Source: Steromphala cineraria
Lineage: Eukaryota > Mollusca > Gastropoda > Trochida > Trochidae
Length of the DNA stretch: 64,000 bases
NCBI GenBank assembly: GCA_916613615.1
Contig: OU744724.1
Location: 22,554,171-22,618,170, forward strand
Direction of reading: 5' to 3'
The notes below the pieces were generated by a model. It did not search any database. It saw only the letters and a list, made by a program, of their open reading frames with translations, and had not been told where the DNA came from. This document shows, in pieces, positions 13,460 through 27,579 of this stretch (position 1 is the stretch's first letter; each line of letters begins with the position of its first letter). Both the position numbers and the translations under genes were made by a program.

Positions 13460-13625
13460 TCTAGACTAAAACTTAGTCTATGAAATATTTTAAATAATTT
13501 CTGTACCTTCATTTATATCATTATATTTCTTGAGGTGTTCCATGAGTATTCAGTCAATCTAGTCTTGCAGAAATAGACTTGACTTTGTAAAGGCTCATTT
13601 TTAATACCCAGTCATGAAGCAGGAC
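13460..13625. repeat. Dispersed repeat, related to 30,770-30,925
   Basis: Begins with the near-palindrome tagactaaaacttagtcta and shares tagtctatgaaa, tgtaccttcattt, atcatt, aaggctc and atgaagcaggac with the segment at 30,770-30,925, in the same order and orientation. Non-coding. Confidence 0.5.
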
Positions 13626-16600
13626 TAGTGTTTTTCAAATGAGAATAAAATGGGAACTATAAGTTTATTATTTTTAAATATTCTTTAGTTTTAGTGAAAT
13701 TAAATCTTGCTAATTGCATTTTTATTCTTTTATGTGAACAGCATATACAATTAAATGATTCACTAACCCGTAGTCAATACATATGTTTTATACAACTTAC
13801 ACAACTACATGCTTTTATACTTGATCTTTAAAAATTGATTAATTGAAAATATAGAAAATGTATAGATAAACTAGACGTGATTGTTACTGACTAAAGACTG
13901 TTACCGCTTACTGGAAATATACAAGTAGTAATTTATTCAGGCGATGCTGGTCAACTATGGTACTTATAATTACCCTCACCCTTGATTGATGTTTAGTTTA
14001 TGTCCATATCATGATGGTGTTCTTTTACTGACAAGTTATCCAGGTTCTTTGATATCATAAATATACTACGTTTCCATTTGGATATCCAAGAAAACTCGCC
14101 TTTTGGCACAGGAATATATTTATTAATGGTTAAAAAGTTCCTATTTCTAAGGAAGAAACATCAGCATTTCATATCTATAATGGTCTATTTACTACTTATA
14201 CTTGTTGTTTTAAGCAGTGCACATTACATGGCTTCACACGAAAGGTGGGTCTCTAATTGTGTATTCATTGTGTATTCATGGTACGGAATATGATAACTGA
14301 TAAGTATCAATGTTACATGTATGTTTATCAGACTAATATTAAGCACTTAATGAAAAGCGTATTTAATGAAAACTAAAGGCATAATCACAATAATACATTA
14401 CAATCGTAAAAACACGTCACTGTGTGAAGGAGACCTGTATGTAAGAAGTAACACATATAAACGAGAATCTCCTACGTTTCACGTACAACCTAAACCTTTT
14501 TTTCACTGTCACTGCGAATCATCTTTTCAATCGCCACAAAAAATATATATTTTGAACATATCAATTTGAATAAAGTCAGACATATCTCATTAAAATAAAC
14601 TCCTAGCCGAATAAAAGACTCATTTTCTTAGAAAAAAATAACCGAAATCTCTGAATACATTCAGAAATAAACCAAGTAATTGAAATGTAGCCCATCATCG
14701 TCTATAAGTACAATGTACAGTACATCTCTATTCTCAGGGCGGATTGCAAAATGACCTGTGCTAGAATCTATTTGCGGAGGTTTATTATCTAAAAGCACTC
14801 ACCTGCTAAATAGAAGTAATTTCCCAGTACTTTCAAACAGAATAAAGAAATTATAATCCGATTTATCCAGGGGCAAATGCGGTGAAGCGAACAAGAATTT
14901 CCAACTGGTTCGCAACTGGCAAAACAGCATTGTCGAGCAAATGAAAGAATGCCAACTTCGATTTGTACAGGTGAATTTGATTGGATGAGAGGTGCTCGTG
15001 CATCACGTGCTAATCGGATACTGTCAGGAAGATTGGCAGAGAAGGTTGGATTGCGGGTGGGCGGGGCAGCTGTCAATCATAAGTCACATGGTTTCAAAGA
15101 TGTGAGATATAAAGAATATCCTTTATCTCCGCCCTATAAAGAAACGTATCTTATTTCCCTGATACATTAGTATAATCTTTGATCCTGGATCGGATACCTT
15201 TATAAAATGTCATTTATTCACTGATATACAACGCATTATTTCAGATGGGATATCGCTGAATCCCGCTGTAAGTTGGTTGATTGCAAAGTTTTCTTTTTGC
15301 ATATAATTGTAACATATGTGATGTAATTTGTTATCCAAATATTCTGTCTAATGTCAATAAATGTAATATTTCACGAGTGAAATATATTTCCCTTACAGTT
15401 TTTAAAATCTTATTTAGAGTTGTTGTTTTTTTAAATCAAATTACAAATTGTACTGAAATGATGTTAAAGATATTGGCGAAGAATGTAATCACGATTTAAA
15501 TGCACTCACATTTGACCAATTGGACTCTTTAAAATCATCAACTTAAAGATGTAATTGACAGGCAGGAAGCAACTGTTTGATGACGTCATCGAAGCACGTG
15601 CATTTCACATGCATAATGTTGACCTGTCACAGGAAAGGATACCGGTGTTTCCGTTCCCAGAATGCATTTTTTACATTTAATTCATCACTTCCTTTACAAA
15701 GTGCTTCTTAAATATGATCCCACTTTCCATCTCAGTTTCACGTAATGTTTGGTGTTTTCTTATCAGAAAAGGGGACATAACACTCTGTCATGTAACCAGT
15801 ATTGTAATTACCAGTGTTGCATGGAAGATACAATGGTTAAATGAGTCATACATATTTTATTCTTTTTCTTGTTTAAAGGGGGAATTCATTTTATATCACT
15901 TCGATCCTGTCTGTTTTTCGTCATGATCGAATTAATTCGAATATTGCCCAAACTCATGATGAAAAAGACTCATTTGAAATTTCTGACAATCACTCATAAT
16001 TCTTATCGTTATCGGTCCACTTTGCAACTCCCAAACGGGTCATTCAGTATAATTTTATCCTCATATTTGAAATTTTCCATCGCATAATACACTTAGGATT
16101 TAGTGATATAACACAAGCAACGACCTCCATCAATCACTTCAACAATTCAATCAACCATTTTTTTAGAAAAAAATGAATATTTGAAAGAGAATGTAATTAT
16201 TATAGAATTAAGAGCTTAACTGATAAATGTTGTAATAATCATTTAATACTTATAAATATTATAACTAATGAACAATTTCTAATTAGTCGGTCAATATTCA
16301 GATGGTCTCTTCTCAAATAGATCTTGTTATTAAGATTTCAACACAAATTATTGAAAGATGCATAAATTGAAAAGAAGAAAAATATACAACGTTTAACATT
16401 TTAAGTGAGGTAAAACTTTATCTGTTTTCTTACCAAAACTTGAGTGGATGCCTCCGATTCAATTAACTCTATCTCGAAGCAATTGCCCTAAAACAACAAA
16501 GCTGTTGGGAAAAAAATGGAAGCGTCGGACGAGTTTATTTTTAATCTGGTGAGAGTCACCGCACCTGCTGAATTCCGGGTCTGCTGAACTATGGATCTGT

Positions 16601-19254
16601 TGGTGCGAAAGGTTTCTTTGTTACTGACATCTTCTGAGAATTAAAAGACATAATTTTTTAAATATGAAAAATTATGAAAACTTTTAAAAGGTAAACTTCA
16701 TAAACACAATACATGCATCCAACTCTTCATTATTTCTACATAAAAAAAACTGCTGAAATCCATCCTAATAAAACGGAAATCCTGGACAACGTTACATTTC
16801 TAAAGATAAATTTGAAAAATGCAAAGTGTGTTGAAGATTAAGAAATAAACATTGTATCATATTAAAAAACTCATTTATTTATGTAACGCCTGAAAATCAA
16901 AATGTAAAATTGTCGTTTAACTTGAATTGGTGAACACTCAGTAATACCAAGTGAAACGCAATCTATTGCTTAATAGATAAATTTCGTTGGAGCATATCAG
17001 TAATTATAAAAATACGTAATAGGGAAGATAAAGCTTATACAGTTTCAAAAAGAAAACCAGTGCAGACAACTGATTGGAAACGACAGCATTGTAGTTAATT
17101 CATTTCCATCGCAAATGGTAAATTAAATTTAATTTAAACTATAACCTCTTTCATAAAAAATAGTTGTTTGAATGTTAAACACTTTCGTTAGTTATTAACT
17201 TATACAAGTTACAGTTCCTATTATAAGAACTAAACATTTTGCGATATTATTTCATATGGAAGTAAAACAAGGACTATGGAACGTTTAAAATAAACCTTTA
17301 CCGATTAATAATTCATAATTGTCGCATAGATATTTTAAGTCGGTATTGAATTATAATGTTTTTATTTCCTTGAAACCTTCTACATAACACATCAACACTA
17401 ATATTTAATATCATATATTTAACCTTTATTGTACGTCGTTCTTGATTATTCAAAACTTAAATTCGCAAAATTGAACGTTTTCATTCTTATTTATTGTAAT
17501 TTAAAATAGACTCAAGAAAATAGTTGAAACATTTTCCCAACATATCAATAGTTTTTTTTATGAAAAGGTAACGCGCAATTTTCCTTCCTCTCAACATTTT
17601 TCAGTTAAAATAATTCCAAATGTAACATTTGTAATCAAAACATTTTCAGTTCATTAGGTGCATAAATAACAAGCACTTGGTCTTATCAGGATTCTGTTTG
17701 TAAAAAAAAGTGACTAAAACATTTCGAACACCATACATCTTGCAAACAAGCAACCTTTCACGGAAAAAAATAACACAATTAAGGAAAGGGCACATTACCC
17801 GTACCTTGCATCACCTCAGCTAAATGTCATTATTGACATGTTCCCCGAGCGAGCAAAGCGAGATTCTCGTGAAAGCACGCGAGATATAGACTCACGGCTA
17901 CTATTCCCCTAACAAAATAAATCTCCTGATACTGCTTTCACAACGAGCGCTTTGGGCCATGTGGGAACGTCAGACTAGTTGTTTGGGGAATATCATTTGT
18001 ATTGTTTCACTCATAATATGCCAGAATAAAATGTGCTACAGACATAAGCCCCGCTTTGTTTTTACGAACTGTGTCGTTGTCGACAAAAATGATAAGACAT
18101 TTATTGCGCTTTGCGTCAACATATAGAGTAAAACTCCACGTGAACTTGCAGAAACATAAATACAGAAGCAATACTTTATCCAGAAGGTTATTTGTGCCCA
18201 GGTTAATAACATCTATGTGAATGAGTGCAGATATAGAGAAGAACACATATCTTCTTGGTGTATGGTACTTGGTGACCCGAACTGATTTAGTTATTCTTTA
18301 TAAAATAGTTTAGCGAAATGATATTTTGAGAAGCATCCAATGTTGTTGTTGCTGTTGGTTTTTCAATGGAATGGTCACCCTGTCTCTGGGTACGAACGTT
18401 ACGCTAACTCCACTATAATCTGTATTCTGGGCTCAGAAGCTAGATTCGCTCGCTCAGCCCGACGTGGATGTGGAATGGTCGGGTTGATATATTATTGGAA
18501 AATTTCAAATCTATCTCTGTTTCTGTTGATAATGGTGTGGTTTTCATTCCTTATACGTATACATGTACAATATTGTCTGTAGACTTTTTATTAAGAGAAT
18601 AGTTTCTTTCATTTAAAAAAACATTAACTAAAGCCAACCCAATTCGATAGTTTGAATATAAATTAATCCATTTTGTTTAGATGATGAGATATGTGTCTCT
18701 TGGTAAGTAATAATCAATTTGCTTAAGGCTAAATGACCAAGTTGCTTTCACAGAGATAGACAGTGTATGCAGTGAAGTCAAGATAGCAATTGAACTAAAT
18801 TTTAAAAAGGCAAAAAATCGCAATGTTTGAAATACACTTTTCCACAAAAAGCTACATCGGTGATCACATGGAAGCGAACCTGTTGCTTATTTCTCTACTG
18901 ATGCAGAAGAACATCATTAAGCGCAAATCAGCAAATTAACACCACATTTTAAACGAAAAGACTTATAAAGCATTGTCAAGCAAGTCACAGTCATTAACAA
19001 TTTAAACAAATATCTATGAAAGAAATACAACGATGTTCTTTGTACAGAAACTATATTGGATCTATTCTATGATTGTCCGGTAGTAATTAATATCTGACAA
19101 AAATACAACATCGTTTCCATCATGCATAAGGCTAATGATTAAACAACCTTTTCGTTCTGATGAATAATTTGCAACATAATCTCAATTTTAAACATTAGCC
19201 CCTGTCTGGAGACAAGTTCTTCAAAAATCATTCATTTTCTTAATGAGATATAAG

Positions 19255-19520
19255 GAGTGACAATGTAAATGTATTTTTGAATTATAAAGCAATGTTTTAA
19301 TAAGGAATTCAGCTCACTGGATTTATATTTAAAGCAATAAATACATAATGTTTATGACAACAGCCAACCAGACACACAGAAGGTGAAAGTGACAATGTAA
19401 ATGTCTTTGACTGGATTATAAAGCAATGTATTTGAAAGGGAATCAGCTCACTGGATTTATAAAATGTATGATTTTTACGACAAAAATCAAACAGAAACAC
19501 AGAAGGTGAAAGTATAATTT
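19255..19520. repeat. 132 bp tandem duplication
   Basis: Two copies begin agtgacaatgtaaatgt (19,256 and 19,388). They share attataaagcaatgt, tcagctcactggatttata and cacagaaggtgaaagt. Moderately diverged. Confidence 0.75.
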
Positions 19521-20520
19521 CCCCAAAGATATTCTTCTAAAATCCCTCAATTTCATGATGAACATGCTTGACCGCTTCTGCAGATTGATCCTTGTCCCCC
19601 TCGTGTATATATCTTGTAACCACTATATATTTGCAACCGACCACTACCATCCCATTAAGCAAGCAATCCTCTGTAAAGATCCCATAATATAGTCTTCATA
19701 TCCAGATTGGAATAGGGATTTCATTTCTCTTTGATGGTGAGTGATGGGCCGAATATTGTCTTCTCATATCGCTTTGATTTCCCCACAAATGTAATATTCT
19801 CATAGATTTTGCAAGAAAAACAAATCCCAGACTTTGCTTTGGATATTGAATTCATTAAATCAATGTTGATTCAAATCATATCTGTAGTTTGGAGGCGAGT
19901 GTTGACGCTTAATTCTGGTTATCGAAATTCTGCTTTCATTTCTATGAGACGGAATCGAGCCGCTATAGGGTTGTATTTGCTTTGTAACTCGCCCCGTCAC
20001 TTAATAAACCATGCTCACTCGTAAAGGAAACTCCAATTGAATCTGGGGACGGAAAAGCACGCAGAATTGTTAGTTTATGGCCAAAAATAAAGCTTTCTAA
20101 ACGATATTTTCTGATAAAATATTTCCATAAAGAAGAGAAATATTCTTTCGTGTTGATATTGTAGAAAGTACTTTTACATAAATGGATAGACCTTGCTAAA
20201 ACAGGACTTTCGAATATATTCCGTCTTATTTAGGGAAAGTTTTATTCGCGTGCTGTGCTTCATGTCAATATACCGTTGGATTCAGAAAACGTTGTCTGTT
20301 TATACCGTTTTACAGTACAGAAACCAAACGGGATTGATTTGATTTTATCTTATTTAAAATCCAATTTTTTGTTATATGTTCTATGCAACAGTATATAAGT
20401 ATAGAAATGCATATTTCATAGGCCAAGTTCAAGATGCATATAAATGTAAGTGTTGCGTTAGTGTTTAAGGACAAATTGTTCCATCATTACTGCAGAGATG
20501 TTTTAACTATGATGTTCCAG

Positions 20521-20710
20521 TCGGCGGTGTAGCTTAGTTGGTAGAGTGTTCGCTCGTTACTCGGAAGACCAAGGTTTGAATCCTGGCCGCGTCCTACCAA
20601 ACGACTTTTAAAAGGAGTTGTTGCTTTCTTGCTTGACTCACGGCATTACAAGGGGCTTTACAATGCTTTAACCTTGGCTGTGGTGTGCAAATTTTACGAA
20701 GTGAATACAC
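20521..20710 (+). mobile_element. tRNA-derived SINE
   Basis: The head has an RNA polymerase III A box (gtgtagcttagttggtagag) and a B box (ggtttgaatcc) at tRNA spacing. The acceptor-stem sides do not pair and there is no mature tRNA fold, so this is a SINE head rather than a tRNA gene. The following ttaaaaggagttgttgct and gcttgactcacggcatt continue as an AT-poorer body before decaying. The 3' limit is approximate. Confidence 0.6.
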
Positions 20711-21058
20711 GATACACATTGTACTGAGGACAATAAATAGCATTATACTATGCTCCATTATATTATGCCTAGCCATAGAATATAAAGGCTCACAGAAAAA
20801 CCTACCCAGTTTCACAATTCCAAACTAAGGAATCAGTCTCATTGTTGATTTAATTTATTTATATTTGTATAGGAGGTACTCGGACTTCATTCTGTCATTC
20901 TCGTTCATGGCTATGACGGAGTAAAGACCAACAGAGCTTTTGATTATGAATATAAATATACCATTTGTAACCTTTTGTTTTATACATATACCTATATGAT
21001 ACAAATATAATTGATGTTATGATACAAGACTACACGATGAGGATAAACGGAAAACCTT

Positions 21059-21475
21059 TCCTGAATGCATGAAATGGATGGAAAGTGTATCAAACACACA
21101 CCACCACGTTACTGTCCACCCTTCGTTTCTCCAATCATGTACTTTTAATTCAGAATATCAAACTTTCCAACACATTACATGGCAAACAAATGATATCACG
21201 ATTTAGCAAAATAATTTTAATTATAACCTGAATGTTTGAAAAGTTTGCACAATGTTCACCTCAATATTTCCTTCCACCCTTCACCACTCTATTTCTTCAA
21301 ATACCCCTAATTTCTACACCACCGATTTCAATATGACAGATATGACATTTAATAATATCATGATAATAGCAATATAAGGTTAAAAGTGAAATTTCCCTGA
21401 ATACTTGAAAAGTTTGCAAAATATACACCACGGTATTTCTTCCTCCCTTCATCCGTCCCACGCTCCCCTCTTCTT
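21059..21475. repeat. ~170 bp degenerate tandem repeat
   Basis: Three units start at cctgaatg or cctgaata (21,060, 21,229 and 21,399), followed by ttgaaaagtttgcaaaat-like sequence and then pyrimidine-rich ttccttccacccttc. The array is old and diverged. Confidence 0.55.
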
Positions 21476-23049
21476 TACTTTCCCACCTCCTTCCTTCCAC
21501 CTTGCTGCTTGTGTTTATTTGTTCAGTCAAACAGGCAAATACAAGCTCTCTCCAATTGTTTTCTTTTGACACCCTGACTTATATATGAGCACAAACATGC
21601 CAAAATTATTCATTTCATATTTGTTCACCTATTAGCGTGGCGGCTCCTCAAATAAGCCACAGGCTTGAAACAATAAACACTCTGCGGTGTTATGGCATTC
21701 CGTTAACTCCAGTGCGAGGCTGTCAGTCACAGATGGTTATAGATGAGAGTTTAACTACTTCTAACTAGCAATTAACGTAAACGACTTAATCATTATGTAA
21801 TTCCTTAAATTGGAAGCTAATGATGAAATTAGGAACATACCTTATCTTTTGTGCAAAATGGTCTGAGGTGAGTTTGCAGACGTAAACCGTGAAGTACATT
21901 CCAATGTATCTATGGAACTAAGAATTGTGTAACGTCAGTTCAAGGTATGCAAATATTGGGGAAGTTATGTTTAGTTTTAGATAGATCTTTGAATGATATA
22001 GTTTTGAAACCTTCCTTATCAAATAAGACATAGTATGGCATAAAATTCTTGTGGATGGAAAATATATCCTATTTATATCAACAACCATGCATGTGGCTGA
22101 AAAAAAGGTGCCCTTTTAGAATGTTTTATGGGTTTTTGTTTTGTTTTTGTTCGACCAGATAGAATGTCAAGGTATTGCTATGCAGTCTCAAGTGACTGAG
22201 CAGGGACTTTTTAAATTGGGTTAGGGTAGGGAATGCTTTAAGTAGGGGAAGGGTTTGAAGGTTTTACACGATTCATTACGATATATGAAACTGACTTAGT
22301 TTGCGTCCTGCAACATAATTTTAGTTGTATCGAGAAAGCGCCTACATTACCCTGGTATCTATCTAATCAAATTCCCTGTATCGCTGACAGATTATACATG
22401 ATTATGTTAAACGTGTATTTCATTCAGGCAATAGAAAGATGTTATGAACAAGTGCTGAACTTCACGGTCCTCACATCCGGAGACTGTCATACTGCACGAG
22501 ATAGAGTTTTGAATTTGATGGTCATACATAGAAATAAGTGGCATTCGTCTGGGTGGATATCAGGATTTTGCAGCCACTTGAAAGTTAGATATACGCTGGG
22601 GTAGCAGGGTGATAATGATCACAAAACGGCGTATGTTGTGAACAGATGTTCAACATGGGTACTCTATGTTGTATAAAAGTGAACAAATGAAAAATATTAT
22701 GATAGTATGATGAACAATATTATACCCAAGCTGTTTTTGCCAAATCTACTTGGACACTATATTGAAGTTATGAAATCAGTGGCTTAACCATGCATGCACT
22801 TACTATGTTTCATAAGTATAAAAAGTATATGCTTCAGAGACGAGAAAATAGTTTTTTTAATAACCGTAATTCCTACCCTTCTTTACGCGCTCTAGAATTA
22901 TTAGAATAGAGTTTTTCTTGGGAAAACAGTTAAAAAATTTGAGATTCATAGACCTTGATTTTCATTAAAAACATTACCAAAACATCTCGTTGAAGGTTCT
23001 TCTTAGTAAAATAGTGTAGATAATATTCACGCATACTGCTCTCCGGTTG

Positions 23050-23110
23050 TTGAGTCACGTGATCACCAGGTGGCGCTGGTCAGACGCACGTGCAGCTCGT
23101 GTGTGCAACA
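23050..23110 (+). promoter_or_regulatory. CTCF-like site between two CACGTG E-boxes
   Basis: TCACCAGGTGGCGCT at 23,063-23,077 matches the CTCF consensus CCASYAGRKGGCRSY at 14 of 15 positions. A TCACGTGA palindrome (USF/MITF-type E-box) lies directly upstream at 23,055-23,062, and gcacgtgc lies just downstream at about 23,086. CTCF is present across bilaterians. Whether the site is bound is unknown. Confidence 0.4.
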
Positions 23111-23431
23111 TATTCGAACCTCTACATTCCGTGATGATTGAAAACACCCACGAAAATAGGAAACGTTGACGTATCATAATATTAACATCATATTTCTCTT
23201 GTGGATATTTAGAAGTGGCCTTTCCAGTCTGTTTACAAAACACAAACATTGTGTGGTGAATATAACGTGACATACACGATAATTTACGTATGGATCGAAT
23301 TATTCCAGAAAAAATCCTTTATTTTGTGTATAAGAGGTATGATGTTGTTGTATTTATATAATGACAAACTTAATCTTGAAGATATTGACAATTGAAGAAT
23401 ATTGCTTACTTGTTTGAGTTGTGTTAAAAGT

Positions 23432-23530
23432 AGTCTGTCTAACAGCCCCTGAAACAAAATATCTTTAAAGACCCACACAAGTCTATATTATTATAGCAAT
23501 TCTAGCTCACTGCAGCACAACCAAAGACTG
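23432..23530. repeat. Dispersed repeat family member
   Basis: Homologous to 6,048-6,175 (gtctgtctaacagc, caagtctat) and to 31,655-31,735 (tctagctca.tgcag). Non-coding. Confidence 0.5.
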
Positions 23531-24194
23531 TGAAATAGGTAGGTATGATTGAAGCCTTACCAAAGAAAATACATCCGACAACGGCATAATTTATGTATCA
23601 ATTAAAAAGTTGTAAAATGCCATAAAAGCTTGAAATATAGTTTATTATAATACGACTATCTTTTATGTATTTTAACATCTCTAATATAGGGATGATACAC
23701 AAATCTCCTTTTTTATACCATTTTTATACCAGAATTATACCATTTTTTTACTCACGTCTGGAGAAAAATTTAGTTCTATGAAAGCTTAATCATAGCACTT
23801 TTAACACATTTACAATTTCCCCCATTTAAACTATCTTTTTATTTCAAATATTTCATTACATCTTTTTATGTAATGACAATGTCTTTTAAATAAACGTAAC
23901 AGGTAACCTTCTCAGAAGACAAGAATTCTCCAATTCGATCATCAGCTATTTCTCGGTTGTGTTCTGTTTCCTACCATAATCATATTTGTGCCCATATACA
24001 CCGCAACACGCTGATACATTTACTCCCTCGACGTCGGCTTAATGATCCGTGAAAGGTCTAAAGTTTTTAAGCAGATTACTGAAGGGACCTGATCTAGTAT
24101 CCTCGTCTGGCTTGTTGACACCGGTGCACTGTACCATCAGTAGTCATAGGGAAGGGAATCACTTACAACCCCTTAACGCAGATGTATAAATCAA

Positions 24195-24660
24195 TTGGAA
24201 CCTGCAGATTTTGTCCAGACTTTACTATCCCCATGTTGATAGGTACACTTTGTCGTGGTCTGCTATTTCAGAAACTGCTGTTTTGGTCTAACTTCAGAAC
24301 CTGGAGAAATCAGCTTCCTTAAGTCTTGAAAATATTGCTAAGTCTAGATATCTCATCTCCTTTTTATTTCATATCATATCAACTATCAAATATAAAATTT
24401 GAGTAAAAATATATTTTTTAGGGTCTCTTTGCAATTTGAGCCTTATCTTTACCATTTCCGTGTTGGTATGTCCATTTTGTCGTGGTCTGGAGTTTTGATA
24501 ACTACATATTGGAACCATACCTTTACCATCTCCGTGTTGGAAGAACATTTTGTCGTGGTCTGGCTGTTTGAATCATGCCTTTACTATCCCCGTGTTGATA
24601 GGTTCATTTTGTCGTTATGGCATTTTGGAACCTGCAGAATGGAACCATACATATATCCTA
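24195..24660 (+). repeat. Degenerate tandem repeat (70-80 bp units)
   Basis: At least four diverged units share ctttac(t/c)at(c/t)(c/t)c(c/t)gtgttg, followed by cattttgtcgtggtctg, with ttggaacc in the linkers. Open frames over this stretch come from the repeat and do not look like protein. Confidence 0.7.
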
Positions 24661-27579
24661 CACTCAACACAGTCTTATCAATTTATTTTATGTGTTCATG
24701 TTTATGAAAATGGCCCCAATTTAGGATTTTGGTGTGAGGATACACATGGTCCTGCATACGTTTGTATTGAGACCTCGCAAACAATACCATCCATTTCATC
24801 AACTTACATGATTTTACAATGTATAGATACTATCAACGATCCTTAAATGTATATTGATATGGTTTTTTTTTCTTCAGATATTACATCATCCATAAGCTTA
24901 CGTTTCACTCATTGTTTTGAAGTCATTCTAGTGCTTTTATATGTTTCTCTCTATCTTAGACTTGGAACATGTCAACTGCTAACCGTGTTAATACGATGTA
25001 GCATATCAACTGCCTTGCTCTACATCACAACTGCCTTTTAATAATAAATCATGATGGTCAGAGTCAATCCACGAAGGTCTAGAACATTTAATATACATAG
25101 TGGTCAGATACGATACAATTATGGTCTAAGAGTATCAAAACTATGGTTTAATGGACATTGTGGTCCCCTTTAATATACACAGTGGTCCCAAAGTATCAAC
25201 ACATCAATTCATAAGATGTTATTCAAATGATGCCCTAAAGTACATTAGGGTATGTATAATGGTGCGAGTAGAATGGTTCCCCTTGATTGTTATTAATAAT
25301 CAGTAAATGTGCTCTTATGCTCTCTGCAGATCAATACCATAGTAATTAATTTCTTGGATTCTGATTATACTTTCATTGTAATATATATTTCATAATTACA
25401 AAAAATCATCGCAAATCCTAACGCTTCACTACAGCGGTACAACATTTACGTAAATAATGTCTCGGTTACTTTTTTAAAAAAGGTTGCGTTTGAATCTGCT
25501 GAATGATTTTGGTGTATATATAATTAAAATGTTATATACATACACATTAAACATGACTATAGTCAAATGGTGATCATCTTGAAAAATAGCAAAAGATGAA
25601 TAACCAAAACAAGAAATATATTAAGAATTTATTATCATCACAGAACAACTTTGGTATTTTTTCAATCCGGAAACGATTGTAAATACTTAATCACAATTAA
25701 ATCATACACAGATCATATGTGAGGTGAATTCGAAATAGTTGGAAAATGAGATAAGTATGCATTACTATGTACAATGAAATGTCATTCTGGTTTATCGCTA
25801 TTTATTCTGAAATACATGAGTAGACAGTAAAGTTTATGAACATGTAATTTGCATCTAAGGAATATACTTAATCTATAATTGAGGTCGTCTTCGGTTCCTT
25901 GAAGTTCAGATATCCTTCTGATAACCACTGGAACTTTTCATCAGAAAAACCGTGCTGAACTTAGCCTCTCTTGACTTGAGAAAACAAATAGAATTGTTAC
26001 GACGATTGGACCTCTTAAAAGACAAAAAACATTTGGTATTGCGTGGAGGAAATTGGTTTGCTACCACTGCTAATGGTCTCAGACACACAGGTTTCAAGGT
26101 CTTGTTAAAATATATTCGAATTCAATTTCCTCTGGATGAATCAAAATTGACGTTTAAAGAACGAGATAACACGAGTTCTTATATCATCTCATATCAAGGC
26201 CTTTCATTGTTTCTTCATGAGCTAAAATGGCGGGTAATTTCAGTACAGATTTTATTGATGAAAAGCAACAAGGGTAATACAAGATAGAACAGCGGGACAT
26301 TCGGCTCAAGGTAACCGAGTTTGATGGGGTATAAACTTGATTCATAAGGGTCAACTATTCTAGGAAAGAACTATCAAGGAGAAGAGGGATAAGCAAACAT
26401 TACAGCACCTTCCTATAACACAGATGGTCTTAGTGAAACATGTGTACATCGTGTCAGTGCCACTCAGACAATGTGGGTAAACTCAGTAATCCTTGGTGTA
26501 TTTGTTCAGATTTCCCCTGTCAACATCCACATCCACTCTTAAAGACAAGACACTTGAAGTAATAAACTATTGAATATACACATATTACAAATATGAACTT
26601 TCAGGAAAGTGCTATTGGCAGATTCACATTTGTTTTTAGTCACACTATGCTTATTTCCTTGGTCACATTGTGCATATTCTCTTGCCTTTCAAAGATGAAT
26701 ACAACTGGGTGTAAAATCATTGAAGAAGGAATCATCTGTTAAAATGAAAGGTGGTTTCAGGTTCGGAAGACTCGGCTCTATATTTTATTGGTGTTGGGAG
26801 CAATTTTTGATGTGTACCTGAGTATGATAAAACGTAAGTTTGAAAATGATAAACGGCAGTAAAAAACAATAATATTAAATCTGGCATCTAAAAGAGTTTG
26901 GCATTATTGGGTTAGCCTCAGAATTTAAAACGAGTAAAATAATATAACCATGACATGTGTGATGTTTATTGAGAATACCTTTGGTAACAGTCACAGTAAC
27001 TGACTCTGAGAAGTACACAATGTGTTTAGGAAGAGGGTTTGGCGTAATATTTGTACATATGAGCAACTGTGTCTTTATCACATTGGCAATGGGATATCAC
27101 ATAAATAATTCATTATCACATAAGTAATTCTATATAATGCTTAAGTGATGCTTTGCTACATTTTTCAGTAATGATTTGTATAAATGCTAACTAAGAATTC
27201 TGTTCAACATATACCGTATATGAAGCAATGTTGCAAAATGCTTGGTATATCATCTACTCAACAAAGACCAAGCTTTCTCATGAATTGATTACAATTTGAA
27301 AAGGGTTCATTATAAAGAAATCATGCAAAATTGCCAACAGCATGAGATTAATAATACCAATTATGAACCATAGACCTTCTGTTTCATTACTGTAGAAACC
27401 AAAAATGTTACAGATCACATCAATGTTAACACTACATGATGGAATATTGTTTGTGATTAAGCTTCATTGGGTGACAACTCTGGGGATCCTGCCACGTCAC
27501 CAGAAACTAAGCATGACATACTTGCTCCTCTATAAGGTTAACATTTCATGGTGTCTTCATGGGCCGCGAATGGCATTCT

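Larger units (their letters stand above)
10281..19254. other. Non-coding; no gene supported
   Basis: Mostly AT-rich. A GATA-site cluster lies at 13.2 kb and a dispersed repeat at 13,460. A GC-richer patch lies at 14,880-15,150, with overlapping open frames on both strands and no protein likeness. A short GC-richer patch occurs at 17,840-17,980. No splice-bounded exon was found. Confidence 0.5.
21476..27579. other. Non-coding; no gene supported
   Basis: Apart from the E-box/CTCF-like cluster (23.06 kb), a dispersed repeat (23.43 kb) and the tandem repeat at 24.2-24.66 kb, nothing is recognised. A 111-codon plus-strand ORF at 25,952-26,287 is charged and leucine-rich but matches no family I know and is overlapped by an open frame on the other strand. 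The 3' UTR of the WD40 gene may extend into the right end of this stretch. Confidence 0.45.

Noticed and set aside
20521..20600. tRNA gene
   Set aside because: A and B boxes are present, but the acceptor stem does not pair and the sequence continues as a SINE body.
25952..26287. 111-codon plus-strand ORF with leucine-rich charged start
   Set aside because: No family resemblance, and an open frame lies on the opposite strand. Not enough to call a gene.
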